This document shows, piece after piece, positions 17,141-25,959 of a stretch of DNA of 64,000 nucleotides. The notes below the pieces were generated by a model, which saw only the letters and a list, made by a program, of their open reading frames with translations, was not told where the DNA came from and searched no databases. Both the position numbers and the translations under genes were made by a program. Origin of the DNA: Bradyrhizobium canariense (GTDB lineage: Bacteria > Pseudomonadota > Alphaproteobacteria > Rhizobiales > Xanthobacteraceae); contig NZ_VSST01000089.1 in the NCBI RefSeq assembly GCF_019402665.1, positions 1 to 64,000 of the forward strand. Reading direction: 5' to 3'. Positions within the stretch are counted from its first letter, which is position 1; each line of letters begins with the position of its first letter.

Positions 17141-17836
17141 ATGGCAAGACGCCCGACAAAGGCAGGCGGCTCGATCGCGCGCGGCGGCGGCGTGGCGCTC
17201 GGCGAAGCCGTGTTCCGCTCGCTCTGCGAGGCGCTGCAGGCCGGCAGCTACCGCGCCGGCGACCGCCTGCGCGAGGAAGAGGTCGCCCAGCGGCTGAAGG
17301 TCAGCCGCACGCCGGTGCGGGAGGCTCTGGGGCGGCTTGCGGCCCGCGGGTTCGTCGAACCTGCCGGCGGCCGCGGTCTGATCGTGCGCAACCTCGACAT
17401 CTCCGAGGTGCTCGAACTCTACGCCATGCGTGAGATCATGGAGGGCGCCGCCGCCCGACTTGCCGCCGAGCACGCCTCGGCGCCCGAGGTCGATGCACTC
17501 AGGGATATCGAGCAGGCTTTCGTCGAAGCGTCCGAGACCGACGCGGGCGAGATGGCAGGAGAAATGGCAAGGCTCAACCGCGCCTTCCACGAAGCGATCT
17601 GCCGCGCCGCGCGCAACCGCTATCTCGACAACGCTTCGCGGGAATTGCAGGACTGGATCGCTCTGCTCGGTCCGACTACGTTCACCGTATCGGGCCGCCC
17701 TTCGACCAGCCACGGCGAGCACCAGGCCATCATCGACGCCATCGCGGTTCGCGACGGCGGCAAAGCGGAGCAGCTTGCGCGTGCACACATCGGCGAAGCG
17801 CTGCGCTGTCGGCTGAAGCTGTTGCAAAAGCAGTAG
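17141..17836 (+). CDS. GntR-family transcriptional regulator, FCD subfamily
   Basis: A 231-residue regulator. The winged-helix GntR domain covers about residues 15-80 and has the signature GDRLREEEVAQRLKVSRTPVREALGRL. The C-terminal FCD domain (about 90-220) shows the LYAMREIMEG start, NRAFHEAIC, and GEHQAIIDAI with the metal-binding His pattern. FCD domains bind small carboxylates, often through a divalent metal, which fits control of the divergent tcuA/tcuB genes by a tricarboxylate. ATG 17141 is in frame with full domain coverage. It converges on the ybaK gene with a 13-base gap. In Salmonella the tcu regulator is LysR type, so this wiring differs. Confidence 0.88.
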   Translation: MARRPTKAGGSIARGGGVALGEAVFRSLCEALQAGSYRAGDRLREEEVAQRLKVSRTPVREALGRLAARGFVEPAGGRGLIVRNLDISEVLELYAMREIMEGAAARLAAEHASAPEVDALRDIEQAFVEASETDAGEMAGEMARLNRAFHEAICRAARNRYLDNASRELQDWIALLGPTTFTVSGRPSTSHGEHQAIIDAIAVRDGGKAEQLARAHIGEALRCRLKLLQKQ

Positions 17837-17849
17837 CAGAACGCCGCGC

Positions 17850-18323
17850 TCAGGCGACCAGTTCCGCGACGATCGCCTTCAACACGTCCCGCACATCGCC
17901 TGGACTGAGCCGCACCTGCAGTCCGCGCTGACCGCCATTGACGTACACTTGGTCATGTGCGAGCGCGCTCTGCTCGATCACGGTGCGCACGGGCTTCCGC
18001 TGCCCGAACGGGCTGATACCGCCAACCTTGTAGCCGGTGAGGCGCTCGGCCTCAGGCGGCTTCATCATCTGCGCCGACTTGCCGCTAACAGCAGCGGCGA
18101 GCTTCTTCATCGAGACTTCCTGATCGGACGGGACGATCACGCAGACCGGCTTGCCGTCGACCAGCGCCATCAGCGTCTTCAACACGCGCGCGGGGTCCTC
18201 GCCGAGTGCGGCAGCCGCCTGGAGGCCGATGCTTTCGGCGTCGGGATCGTAGTCGTAAGAGTGGACGGTGAAGGCTACACTGGCGGCTGTGAGGGCGCGT
18301 GTGGCGGGGGTGGCTTTGGACAT
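17850..18323 (-). CDS. ybaK: Cys-tRNA(Pro)/Cys-tRNA(Cys) deacylase YbaK
   Basis: A 157-residue trans-editing protein that hydrolyses mischarged aminoacyl-tRNA, chiefly Cys-tRNA(Pro). The family blocks are TPATRALTAASVAFTVHSYD at the N-terminus, the catalytic Lys in ARVLKTLMALVDGKPVCVIVP, and GGISPFGQRKPVRTVIE. Length and spacing match EbsC/YbaK rather than the ProX or ProRS INS domains. It is a free-standing gene, convergent with gntR. Upstream on the same strand lies a palindromic repeat and then the 3' end of fdsA, so joint transcription is unlikely. Confidence 0.93.
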   Translation of the reverse strand: MSKATPATRALTAASVAFTVHSYDYDPDAESIGLQAAAALGEDPARVLKTLMALVDGKPVCVIVPSDQEVSMKKLAAAVSGKSAQMMKPPEAERLTGYKVGGISPFGQRKPVRTVIEQSALAHDQVYVNGGQRGLQVRLSPGDVRDVLKAIVAELVA

Positions 18324-18390
18324 ATGCGATGTCTAGCACCGCTGCTGCGAGGAGCGAAGGGACGAGTACGGCGCAGTCTCTCCCCGAGCC

Positions 18391-18509
18391 GTCCTGGCGA
18401 AAGCCAGGACCCATTACCCCAGGGAGGCGTTGGCGAAGACTCCTAGTTCGGTACTGCGACCATCCACATCGATGGATCACGCGGTATGGGTCCTGGCTTT
18501 CGCCAGGAC
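18391..18509. repeat. Inverted pair of GAAA/TTTC-loop hairpins
   Basis: GTCCTGGCGAAAGCCAGGAC (18391-18410) is a hairpin with a GAAA tetraloop. Its reverse complement recurs at 18490-18509. With flanking bases the two arms are 24 bases long (18391-18414 and 18486-18509), so the pair can fold locally or as one long stem. It lies between fdsA and ybaK and may end fdsA transcription. Confidence 0.85.
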
Positions 18510-18556
18510 GACACCGGGGTGTGGGATCCCTGCGCCGCCTAACGACCGCTGCCGCC

Positions 18557-21325
18557 CTACTCCGCCGCGTCCCGCAGCTCGGCGCGCTCGGCCCTGGCCG
18601 CGCAGAACTTGAACTCCGGGATCTTGCCGAATGGATCGAGCGCCGGGTTGGTCAGGAGATTGGCCGCCGCCTCCGCGTAGCAGAACGGCATGAACACCAT
18701 GTTCTCGGGAACGTCGCGGTCGGAGCGGACCTTGACCTCGACCGCGCCGCGGCGGGTCTCGAGCCGGATGAAATCGCCCGGCGCGAGCTTCTTCCTGTGC
18801 ATGTCCTTCGGCGACATGAACGCGACCGCCTCCGGCTCGATCTGGTCGAGCACCTGCGCGCGGCGGGTCATCGAGCCAGTGTGCCAATGCTCGAGCACGC
18901 GGCCGGTCGAGAGCACCATCGGATACTCGGCGTCGGGAATCTCGTCCGGCGGGATGACGTGGGCCGGAACGATCTTGCCGCGGCCGCTCGCGGTCGGAAA
19001 TCCCGTGGTGAAGATGATCTCGTTGCCGGGCACGTCGGGACCGTCGACGGGATAGGTGACCGCGCCCTCGCGGACCAGACGTTCCCAGGTGATGTTCTTC
19101 AGCGACGGCATCAACTCCGCCATCTCGGTGAAGACCTCGCCGGGACCAGCATAATTCCACGGCAGCCCCATGCGCTTGCCGATCTCCTGGATGATCCAGA
19201 GATCCTGCCGCGCATCGCCCGGCGGCTTGATCACCTGGCGCGCGAGCTGCACGCGACGATCGGTGTTGGTGAAGGAGCCTTCCTTTTCGGCAAACGCCGA
19301 GGCCGGCAGGATGACGTCGGCGTGGAATGCGGTCTCCGTGACGAAGAGGTCCTGCACCACGAGATGATCGAGCATGGCAAGCGCCTGGCGCGCGTGCTGG
19401 AGATCGGGATCGGACATCGCGGGGTTCTCGCCCTCGATATACATGCCCTTGATCTCGCCGGCATGGATCGCGTTCATGATCTCGACCACGGTCAGGCCGC
19501 GCACGGGATCGAGATCCTGGCCCCACAGCTTCTCGAAGGCACCGCGCATGTCGTCGCGGCCGACCGGCTGATAGTCCGGTAGGAACATCGGGATCAGACC
19601 GGCATCGGAAGCGCCCTGCACGTTGTTCTGGCCGCGCAGCGGATGCAGGCCGGTGCCGGGCCGGCCGACCTGGCCGGTGATCAGCGCCAGCGCAATCAGG
19701 CAGCGCGCATTGTCGGTGCCGTGGACATGCTGGCTGATGCCCATGCCCCAGAAGATGATCGACGATTTTGCCCGCGCATAGGTTCGCGCGACCTCACGCA
19801 GGGTCTGCGCCGGGACACCGCAGATCGGCTCCATCTTCTCCGGCGTGAACTCCTTGATCTTCTCCTTGAGGTCCTCGAACCCCTCGGTGTAGCCGGCGAT
19901 GTACTGATCGTCGGTCAGCCCTTCGGTGATGATCGTGTGGATCATCGCGTTCAGCATGGCGACGTCCGAGCCCGGCTTGAACTGCAGATGCTTGGTCGCA
20001 TGACGCGACAGCGTCTGACGGCGCGGATCCATCACAAACAGTTTTGCGCCGTTCTGCTTGACCGCGTTCTTGATGAAAGTCGCAGCGACCGGATGGTTCA
20101 CGGTGGGGTTGGCGCCGATTACGATGATGACCTCGGCGTCCATCGCCGCCGAGAACGGCGCCGACACGGCGCCCGAGCTCAGGCCTTCGAACAGCGCCGC
20201 GACCGACGAGGCGTGGCACAGGCGGGTGCAATGGTCGACGTTGTTGGAGCCGAAGCCGGTGCGCACCAGCTTCTGGAACAGATAGGCCTCCTCGTTCGAG
20301 CCCTTCGCCGAGCCGAAGCCGGCCAGCGCCTTCACGCCCTTCTCGTCGCGGATCTTGACGAGGCCCCTGGCCGCGATGTCGAGCGCTTCTTCCCAGCTCG
20401 CTTCGCGGAAATGCGTGAACGGATTGGCGGGATCAACCTGGTCGTTGGAATCCTTCTTCGCATTCGGCAGCCGCACCAGCGGCTTGGTCAGTCGATGCGG
20501 ATGGTGGATGTAGTCGAAGCCGAAGCGGCCCTTGACGCAAAGACGGTTGCGGTTGGCCGGGCCATCGCGGCCCTCGGCATAGATCACCTTCTCGTCCTTG
20601 ACCTCATAGGTCACTTGGCAGCCGACGCCGCAGAACGGGCAAAGCGAATCCACCTTCTTGTCGGCATAGACGACACGGGTCTGCTTCTCGTCCAGCATTA
20701 CGGCCGGCATCAGGGCCCCGGTCGGACAGGCCTGAACGCATTCGCCGCAGGCGACGCAGGTGGACTCGCCCATGGGATCGTCGAAATCGAACACGATTTT
20801 CGAGCCGTGGCTGCGATAGGCCATGCCGATGACGTCGTTGACCTGGACCTCGCGGCAAGCGCGCACGCAGAGGCCGCACTGGATGCAGGCATCGAGATTG
20901 ACGCGCATCGCCGGATGGCTGGCGTCGGTCGCCCAACGCTCGGCGGCGGGGAAGCGGCTCTCGGTGACCCCAGTGGTTTCGGCCCAATGCCAGAATTTGG
21001 ACTCCGGATCGTGCGAGGTCTCGCGCGCCGGCTGATCGGCAACCAGCAGCTCCATGACCATTTTTTGCGCGGAAACCGCGCGCGCGCTCTCCGTCTTCAC
21101 CTTCATGCCGACCGATGGCGTGCGCTTGCAGGACGCCGCGAGCACGCGCTCGCCCTCGATCTCGACCATGCAGGCGCGGCAATTGCCGTCGGGACGATAG
21201 TCCGGCGCGGGCGAATAGCACAGATGCGGAATCTCGCGACCCTGGCGTTTTGCGACCTGCCAGATCGTCTCGCCTGCATTGGCCTCGACCTGCTTGCCGT
21301 CGAGCTCGAACGTAATCTTCGTCAT
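18557..21325 (-). CDS. fdsA: NAD-dependent formate dehydrogenase, molybdopterin subunit alpha
   Basis: A 922-residue Mo-bisMGD subunit that oxidises formate to CO2. The N-terminus binds a 2Fe-2S cluster (C36, C49, C52, C66). Four-Fe clusters follow: C147/C150/C153/C157, C190/C193/C196/C200, and C229/C232/C236/C263. The molybdenum ligand is Cys370 in TRLCHASS, where selenocysteine enzymes have Sec. The C-terminal cofactor-binding domain (STGRVLEHWHTGSMTRR) is complete. Electrons pass through the clusters to FdsB and NAD. Its ATG overlaps the fdsB stop codon (ATGA). No fdsD-like short gene was found downstream. FdhD, MobA and MoeA genes nearby support its maturation. Confidence 0.96.
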   Translation of the reverse strand: MTKITFELDGKQVEANAGETIWQVAKRQGREIPHLCYSPAPDYRPDGNCRACMVEIEGERVLAASCKRTPSVGMKVKTESARAVSAQKMVMELLVADQPARETSHDPESKFWHWAETTGVTESRFPAAERWATDASHPAMRVNLDACIQCGLCVRACREVQVNDVIGMAYRSHGSKIVFDFDDPMGESTCVACGECVQACPTGALMPAVMLDEKQTRVVYADKKVDSLCPFCGVGCQVTYEVKDEKVIYAEGRDGPANRNRLCVKGRFGFDYIHHPHRLTKPLVRLPNAKKDSNDQVDPANPFTHFREASWEEALDIAARGLVKIRDEKGVKALAGFGSAKGSNEEAYLFQKLVRTGFGSNNVDHCTRLCHASSVAALFEGLSSGAVSAPFSAAMDAEVIIVIGANPTVNHPVAATFIKNAVKQNGAKLFVMDPRRQTLSRHATKHLQFKPGSDVAMLNAMIHTIITEGLTDDQYIAGYTEGFEDLKEKIKEFTPEKMEPICGVPAQTLREVARTYARAKSSIIFWGMGISQHVHGTDNARCLIALALITGQVGRPGTGLHPLRGQNNVQGASDAGLIPMFLPDYQPVGRDDMRGAFEKLWGQDLDPVRGLTVVEIMNAIHAGEIKGMYIEGENPAMSDPDLQHARQALAMLDHLVVQDLFVTETAFHADVILPASAFAEKEGSFTNTDRRVQLARQVIKPPGDARQDLWIIQEIGKRMGLPWNYAGPGEVFTEMAELMPSLKNITWERLVREGAVTYPVDGPDVPGNEIIFTTGFPTASGRGKIVPAHVIPPDEIPDAEYPMVLSTGRVLEHWHTGSMTRRAQVLDQIEPEAVAFMSPKDMHRKKLAPGDFIRLETRRGAVEVKVRSDRDVPENMVFMPFCYAEAAANLLTNPALDPFGKIPEFKFCAARAERAELRDAAE

Positions 21326-23031
21326 TCGGCCGCTTCCTTGAACTCGTCAGGGAAATATTTAATCACGGTGGCAAGCGGATTCGATGCCGCCTGTCCAAGC
21401 CCGCAGATCGAGGCATCGCGCATCGCCTGGCTCAATTCGTCCAGGAGAGCGCGGTTCCAGACCGGTTGCTGCATCAGCAGTGCGGCCTTCTGGGTTCCGA
21501 CGCGACACGGCGTGCACTGGCCGCAGCTCTCGTCCTCGAAGAACTTCATCAGGTTCAACGCGGCCGCGCGCACGCTGTCCTTTTGCGACAGGATCACGAT
21601 CGCGGCAGAGCCGATGAAGCAGCCGTATTTTTCAAGCGTGCCGAAATCGAGCGGGATGTCGTCCATCGCCGCCGGCAGGATGCCGCCGGACGCACCACCC
21701 GGGAGGTACGCATAGAATTGATGGCCGTCGGCCATGCCACCGCAATATTCGTCGATCAGCTCGCGCACGGTGATGCCAGCAGGCGCGAGTTTCATGCCGG
21801 GGTTCTTGATGCGGCCCGAGACCGAGAAGCTGCGTAGGCCGTGCCGCTCATGGCGGCCGTGGCCCTTCCACCAGTCGGCGCCCTTCTCGACGATATCGCG
21901 CACCCACCACAAGGTCTCGATATTGTTGATCAAGGTCGGCAGGCCGAACAGGCCGACCTGGAATGGATAAGGCGGCTTGTGCCTGGGCAGGCCGCGCTTG
22001 CCCTCGATGCTTTCCAGCAGCGAGGATTCCTCGCCGCAGATATAGGCGCCGGCGCCGCGGCGCATATGCAGCGTCGGACCGCCCGGCGGCAGCTTTGCAA
22101 TCTCGCGTTCGAGGATTTCGCGCGATGCCGGATATTCATCGCGCAGGTAGATGTAGATATCCGAGGCCTGCACCACATGGGCGCCGATCAGCATGCCCTC
22201 GAGGAAGCGGTGCGGATCGCTTTCGAGATAGACGCGATCCTTGAACGTGCCGGGCTCGCCCTCGTCGCCGTTGATCGCCATCAGCCGCGGGCCGGGTTCA
22301 CCCAGCACCGCGCGCCATTTGCGTCCCGTCGGGAAGCCGGCGCCGCCGAGACCGCGCAACGAGGCGTCGTCGAGTGCCTTCAGCAGGTCGTCGGTCGCTA
22401 GCTCGCCCGAGCGCAGGCGATTGAGCAGCTTGTAGCCGCCACCGGCGACATAGGCGTCATAGCCGATATAGTCGGGCAGATGCGCGTGGGTGTCGCCTGC
22501 CTTCGCCGCCGCCATCACATTGGCGACCGTGGCGTGGTCAACAAAGTTGTGTCCGACTTCCGCGGCGGGCGCCGTATCACAGCGACCGACGCAGGGCGCG
22601 CGCACCACGCGGATGCCGGGACCCGACGCGTCCTGCAAATCGGCAAGCAGCTTCTCTCCGCCCAGCATCGCGCAGGTCAGCGAATCGCAGACGCGGATGG
22701 TCAGCGGCGCGATATCGGGCTCGCCCTCCTTCACCACGTCGAAATGCGCGTAAAAGGTTGCGGTCTCGAACACCTCCGCGAACGCGAGCTTCATCTCGTC
22801 GGCGAGCGCGGCGAGATGCGCGGCCGCGATCTGGCGGTACTTGTCCTGGATCAGGTGCAGATATTCGATCAACAGGTCGCGACGCCGCGGCCTGTCGCCG
22901 AGCAGCTGCGCGATCTCATGCGCGGCGGTGGGATCAACCTGCCGTCCCTTGGGGGTGGATTTGGCGCGCTTCCGTCCCTGGCCCGGATGCTCGAATTCTC
23001 TGACCTTGTGAACGTCGTCGTTGCTGCTCAT
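21322..23031 (-). CDS. fdsB: Formate dehydrogenase NADH-forming subunit, fused gamma-beta
   Basis: A 569-residue protein. Residues 1-175 are the NuoE/FdsG-like part with 2Fe-2S ligands C115, C120, C147 and C151. Residues 185-569 are NuoF/FdsB-like, with the FMN/NAD loop RGLGGAGFPTGRKW at about 226-239, the GDEGEPGTFKDR segment, and 4Fe-4S ligands in ESCGQCTPCRVG near the C-terminus. It passes electrons from FdsA through FMN to NAD. FdsG and FdsB are separate proteins in Cupriavidus and Rhodobacter; here they are one chain. The gene leads the operon and overlaps fdsA by 4 bases. Upstream is a 245-base gap with a palindrome. Confidence 0.94.
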   Translation of the reverse strand: MSSNDDVHKVREFEHPGQGRKRAKSTPKGRQVDPTAAHEIAQLLGDRPRRRDLLIEYLHLIQDKYRQIAAAHLAALADEMKLAFAEVFETATFYAHFDVVKEGEPDIAPLTIRVCDSLTCAMLGGEKLLADLQDASGPGIRVVRAPCVGRCDTAPAAEVGHNFVDHATVANVMAAAKAGDTHAHLPDYIGYDAYVAGGGYKLLNRLRSGELATDDLLKALDDASLRGLGGAGFPTGRKWRAVLGEPGPRLMAINGDEGEPGTFKDRVYLESDPHRFLEGMLIGAHVVQASDIYIYLRDEYPASREILEREIAKLPPGGPTLHMRRGAGAYICGEESSLLESIEGKRGLPRHKPPYPFQVGLFGLPTLINNIETLWWVRDIVEKGADWWKGHGRHERHGLRSFSVSGRIKNPGMKLAPAGITVRELIDEYCGGMADGHQFYAYLPGGASGGILPAAMDDIPLDFGTLEKYGCFIGSAAIVILSQKDSVRAAALNLMKFFEDESCGQCTPCRVGTQKAALLMQQPVWNRALLDELSQAMRDASICGLGQAASNPLATVIKYFPDEFKEAAE

Positions 23032-23170
23032 GGAGACGTCGCGTTCTCTTCAAATGCGTAATGACTTTAGGCCGGATCGCCAAGCGATGCGCCTTCGTTT
23101 CCTGATTCGATCAGCGGAACGACCGGTTCCCGCGTCGCGCCACCAAGCCAAATTCGAAGCAACTCTAGTC

Positions 23171-23184
23171 TCTGGTATGCCAGA
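23171..23184. promoter_or_regulatory. Palindrome in the fdsBA promoter region
   Basis: TCTGGTATGCCAGA is a 14-base inverted repeat (TCTGG/CCAGA arms) about 140 bases upstream of the fdsB start codon. A second imperfect inverted repeat (TTTAGAGCGTG with AGTGATTTA) lies at 23196-23220. No formate-responsive regulator gene is adjacent, so the binding protein is unknown. Confidence 0.4.
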
Positions 23185-23276
23185 TGCAAGACAATTTAGA
23201 GCGTGTCTAGAGTGATTTAGGAGGCAGGCGGTCGCCCGCCATGCCCCTTTACGCAAGCGTCGGACGGAACCCGATC

Positions 23277-23564
23277 TCAGGTCTTGCTCATGCACTCTTC
23301 GATGTAGAACCAGCGGTCATCGCCGGCGAGGCCTTTGGCTTTCACGTCGGCGCGACAGGCCTTGAGCTTCGGTTTGTTGGCCGCCCATTTCGCCTTCATG
23401 TCTTTCAGCTTCTGCATGGTGAGCTTCATCTTGCCAGGCTTTGCTTCCGTCGTTGCAGTGGGCGCCGCAGGTGTCGTTGTCGTCTGCGCGGATGCGGTAT
23501 GAAGTCCAGCGACGAGCAATACGGCCGCAAGGCCAATTCGAATACAAATTCGGGTGCGAATCAT
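23277..23564 (-). CDS. Secreted PsiF-repeat-like small protein
   Basis: A 95-residue protein with a signal peptide (MIRTRICIRIGLAAVLLVAG, cleavage after SAQ). A Thr/Ala linker and a basic helical part follow (KMKLTMQKLKDMKAKWAANK). The C-terminus, KACRADVKAKGLAGDDRWFY then IEECMSKT, resembles one PsiF repeat (C-x-GL-GD-R-F--C), with two cysteines that may form a disulfide. PsiF proteins are periplasmic and phosphate-starvation induced in E. coli, with no known biochemical activity. A good AGGGGG ribosome site precedes ATG 23564. It lies between the OFA transporter and the formate dehydrogenase operon, all leftward, but a role in formate metabolism is unproven. Confidence 0.75.
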   Translation of the reverse strand: MIRTRICIRIGLAAVLLVAGLHTASAQTTTTPAAPTATTEAKPGKMKLTMQKLKDMKAKWAANKPKLKACRADVKAKGLAGDDRWFYIEECMSKT

Positions 23565-23655
23565 TTCAATCCCCCTAAGTCCCATTCCTGATGATGTCTG
23601 AAAGGCCAACGAAGCGGGACGCCTGATGAGCATCCCGCTTCTGTCTCGACGGCGG

Positions 23656-25311
23656 TCAGAAGATCTTGACCGCGCTCTCCAATGTCTTCCAGACACCCCA
23701 AAGCAGGGGAACGCCGACGAAGGCCCAGAACAGCGCCGCCTTGGCGTCAAGCCCGCCAAAACCGATGCCGTAGGAGCCGTGCGGCCCCGCGGCTGCGGCG
23801 CTGGCGCTTGCCGCCTGCAACTTGGCGACATCGGCCTCCTTCATGTGCCATTTCGAATCGACCGGCTTGATCAGGTAGTTGCAGATCAGACCGGCGATCA
23901 GCATCGCGCAGAGAATGTACATGGTCGTGTTGTAGAGCTGGTCGCGCGGCACGCCCGCCGCGAGCTGGAACTCGCGGATGTAGTTCACCACGACGGGGCC
24001 GATGATGCCCGCGGTGGACCACGCCGTCAGCAGCCGGCCATGGATGGCGCCGACGAACTGGGTTCCGAACATGTCGGCGAGATAGGCCGGCACGGTGGCG
24101 AAGCCGCCGCCATACATCGACAGGATGATGCCGAAGCCAAGCACGAACAGGAGCTTCGAACCCATCGCCGCAAAAGTCGGCGCCAGCGCGTAAAGCGCGA
24201 TGCCGAGGATGAAGAACGTATAGTAGGTGTTCTTGCGCCCGATCTTGTCCGACAGCGATGCCCAGAAGAAGCGGCCGCCGATGTTGAACAGCGACAGCAA
24301 TCCGGCGAAGCCCGCGGCGATCGCGGCGATCTGCGCCTTCTGTCCCGCATCAAGCGCGTTGAAGCCGACGTTAGGCAGGCCGATCAGCTTGCCGGCGAAG
24401 ATCTCCTGGAGCATCGGCGAGGCCATGCCGATCACGCCGATGCCGGCCGACACGTTCAGGCACAGCACCCACCAGATCAGCCAGAACTGCGGCGTCTTGT
24501 GCGCGTCGTTGAGATGGACGTTGGCCTTTGAGATCATCGCGTTGGCCTTCGACGGCGCGGTCCAGCCCTCGGGCTGCCAGCCGGGCGGCGGCAAGCGATA
24601 GCGGAACGCGCCGATCATCATGAACACGAAGTAGATGACGCCCATCGTGACGAAGGTCTCCCAGACGCCGACCGAGGTCGGGGTCTTGAAGTAGTTCATC
24701 AAGAGGTTCGCCAGCGGCGCGCCGATCATGGCGCCGCCGCCGAAGCCCATGATGGCCATGCCGGTCGCCATGCCGCGGCGGTCCGGAAACCATTTCACCA
24801 GCGTGGACACCGGCGAGATATAGCCAAGGCCGAGACCGATGCCGCCGATCACGCCCGAACCCAGCCACAACAGCCAGAGCTGATGGGTGTAAACCCCGAT
24901 CGCACCGAGGAAGAGGCCGCCGCACCAGCACAGCGCCGAGACGAAGCCGGCCTTGCGCGGGCCTACGCGCTCCAGCCAGCCGCCCCAGACCGCAGCCGCG
25001 ATACCGAGCAGCACGAAAAAGAGCGTGTACATCCATCCCATGCTGGCGACCTTCCAGTCGCAGCTGGTCGTGAACAGCTCCTGAAACAGCGACATGTCTG
25101 CGCACGCCTTCGGCGCGGTCACGCCGATCGCGCGCGACAGCGGCAGCCAGAACACCGAGAAGCCGTAGGCCATGCCGATGCAGAGATGGATGCACAGCGC
25201 AGCCGGCGGCACCAGCCAGCGATTGAACCCGGCGGTCGCGATGGTCCGCTCGCGATCCAGAAAACCTGCGCCGGCACCCGAAAGTGTTCCCGCGCTCTCG
25301 ATGGTAGACAT
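23656..25311 (-). CDS. OFA-family MFS transporter (oxalate/formate antiporter type)
   Basis: A 551-residue protein with about 12 membrane helices. The start of the transport domain (NRWLVPPAALCIHLCIGMAY) and the loop KWFPDRRGMATGMAIMGFGGG are typical of the oxalate/formate antiporter family. A long central loop (RLPPPGWQPEGW) is also usual for rhizobial members. Substrate cannot be read from sequence, since the family carries oxalate, formate and other monocarboxylates, but its position in front of the formate dehydrogenase operon on the same strand suggests formate or oxalate. ATG 25311 follows GAGGAATGC. The C-terminal AAAGPHGSYGIGFGGLDAKA segment precedes one last helix. Confidence 0.9.
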   Translation of the reverse strand: MSTIESAGTLSGAGAGFLDRERTIATAGFNRWLVPPAALCIHLCIGMAYGFSVFWLPLSRAIGVTAPKACADMSLFQELFTTSCDWKVASMGWMYTLFFVLLGIAAAVWGGWLERVGPRKAGFVSALCWCGGLFLGAIGVYTHQLWLLWLGSGVIGGIGLGLGYISPVSTLVKWFPDRRGMATGMAIMGFGGGAMIGAPLANLLMNYFKTPTSVGVWETFVTMGVIYFVFMMIGAFRYRLPPPGWQPEGWTAPSKANAMISKANVHLNDAHKTPQFWLIWWVLCLNVSAGIGVIGMASPMLQEIFAGKLIGLPNVGFNALDAGQKAQIAAIAAGFAGLLSLFNIGGRFFWASLSDKIGRKNTYYTFFILGIALYALAPTFAAMGSKLLFVLGFGIILSMYGGGFATVPAYLADMFGTQFVGAIHGRLLTAWSTAGIIGPVVVNYIREFQLAAGVPRDQLYNTTMYILCAMLIAGLICNYLIKPVDSKWHMKEADVAKLQAASASAAAAGPHGSYGIGFGGLDAKAALFWAFVGVPLLWGVWKTLESAVKIF

Positions 25312-25629
25312 GCATTCCTCCCCTAAAGCCGCGCTTCTGAACGGCCTGCCACGACGGTCCTGTTCCTCAGCCTGCAGCGCAGCCTTTGTCCCTGCTGCTC
25401 CGCACAATGATCGACGCGCGCCAGGATCGTCACGCGCATCCGAGACGTTAAACCCCTAACCTTGGGGGCTATGCCCGACGCCACGGTCGGGCTTCTTTCG
25501 ATGGCCCACTTGCTCCGCATATCGCAGGCAAGACTCGACCTCCGCGTCTCGGCGGAGGAAGTCAATTGGGGCAGAAGTGATGATCGATGTCGATAGACAA
25601 AAGGTAGGTATCAACCGAGTGACCGCCGG
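25312..25629. other. 318-base gap between tusA-like and OFA transporter genes
   Basis: This probably holds the OFA transporter promoter. No supported open frame, repeat or RNA gene was seen. A short inverted CCCCTAACCTTGGGG element lies near 25453, too weak to name. Confidence 0.4.
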
Positions 25630-25893
25630 CTAAGTGGGCGGCGCACCATTGATGTTTTCTATCGACCGATCGGCCTTCTCAATCAAGAACACGATGCGCG
25701 CGTCGTTGCGCTCGGTGATCTCCACCGTGTCGCCGGTCTCCCGGATCAGGTTTGGAATGTCAATCACCGACAGGGGATCCGTGCAGTGCACTTCGAGCTG
25801 ATCGCCCGGCTGCAAGGGCTTCAGCGCTTTGCGCGTCTTCAGGGCGGGCAGCGGGCATTTCAGTCCGGTGAGATCGAGCGTCGTTCTGGTCAT
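25630..25893 (-). CDS. TusA-family sulfurtransferase
   Basis: An 87-residue TusA-like protein. The sulfur-carrying Cys lies in the CPxP motif of TGLKCPLPALKTRKAL near residue 13. The GDQLEVHCTDPLSVIDIPNL segment completes the beta-alpha-beta fold. TusA proteins hand persulfide sulfur to tRNA thiolation or, in E. coli, to IscS/FdhD-dependent sulfuration of molybdenum cofactor. Its place just downstream of moeA and mobB makes a cofactor-sulfuration role attractive, but this is inferred from context only. ATG 25893 gives the standard start (TRTTLDLTGLKCP). Confidence 0.88.
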   Translation of the reverse strand: MTRTTLDLTGLKCPLPALKTRKALKPLQPGDQLEVHCTDPLSVIDIPNLIRETGDTVEITERNDARIVFLIEKADRSIENINGAPPT

Positions 25894-25959
25894 CGGCGCA
25901 ACATGGCGGGAGGGGCCGATGGCGTCAACGCCAGGACAGCGCCAACGCAACGCCAAGAC

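Noticed and set aside
18324..18556. fdsD-like gene after fdsA
   Set aside because: The gap contains only the inverted hairpin pair and short frames without a ribosome site.
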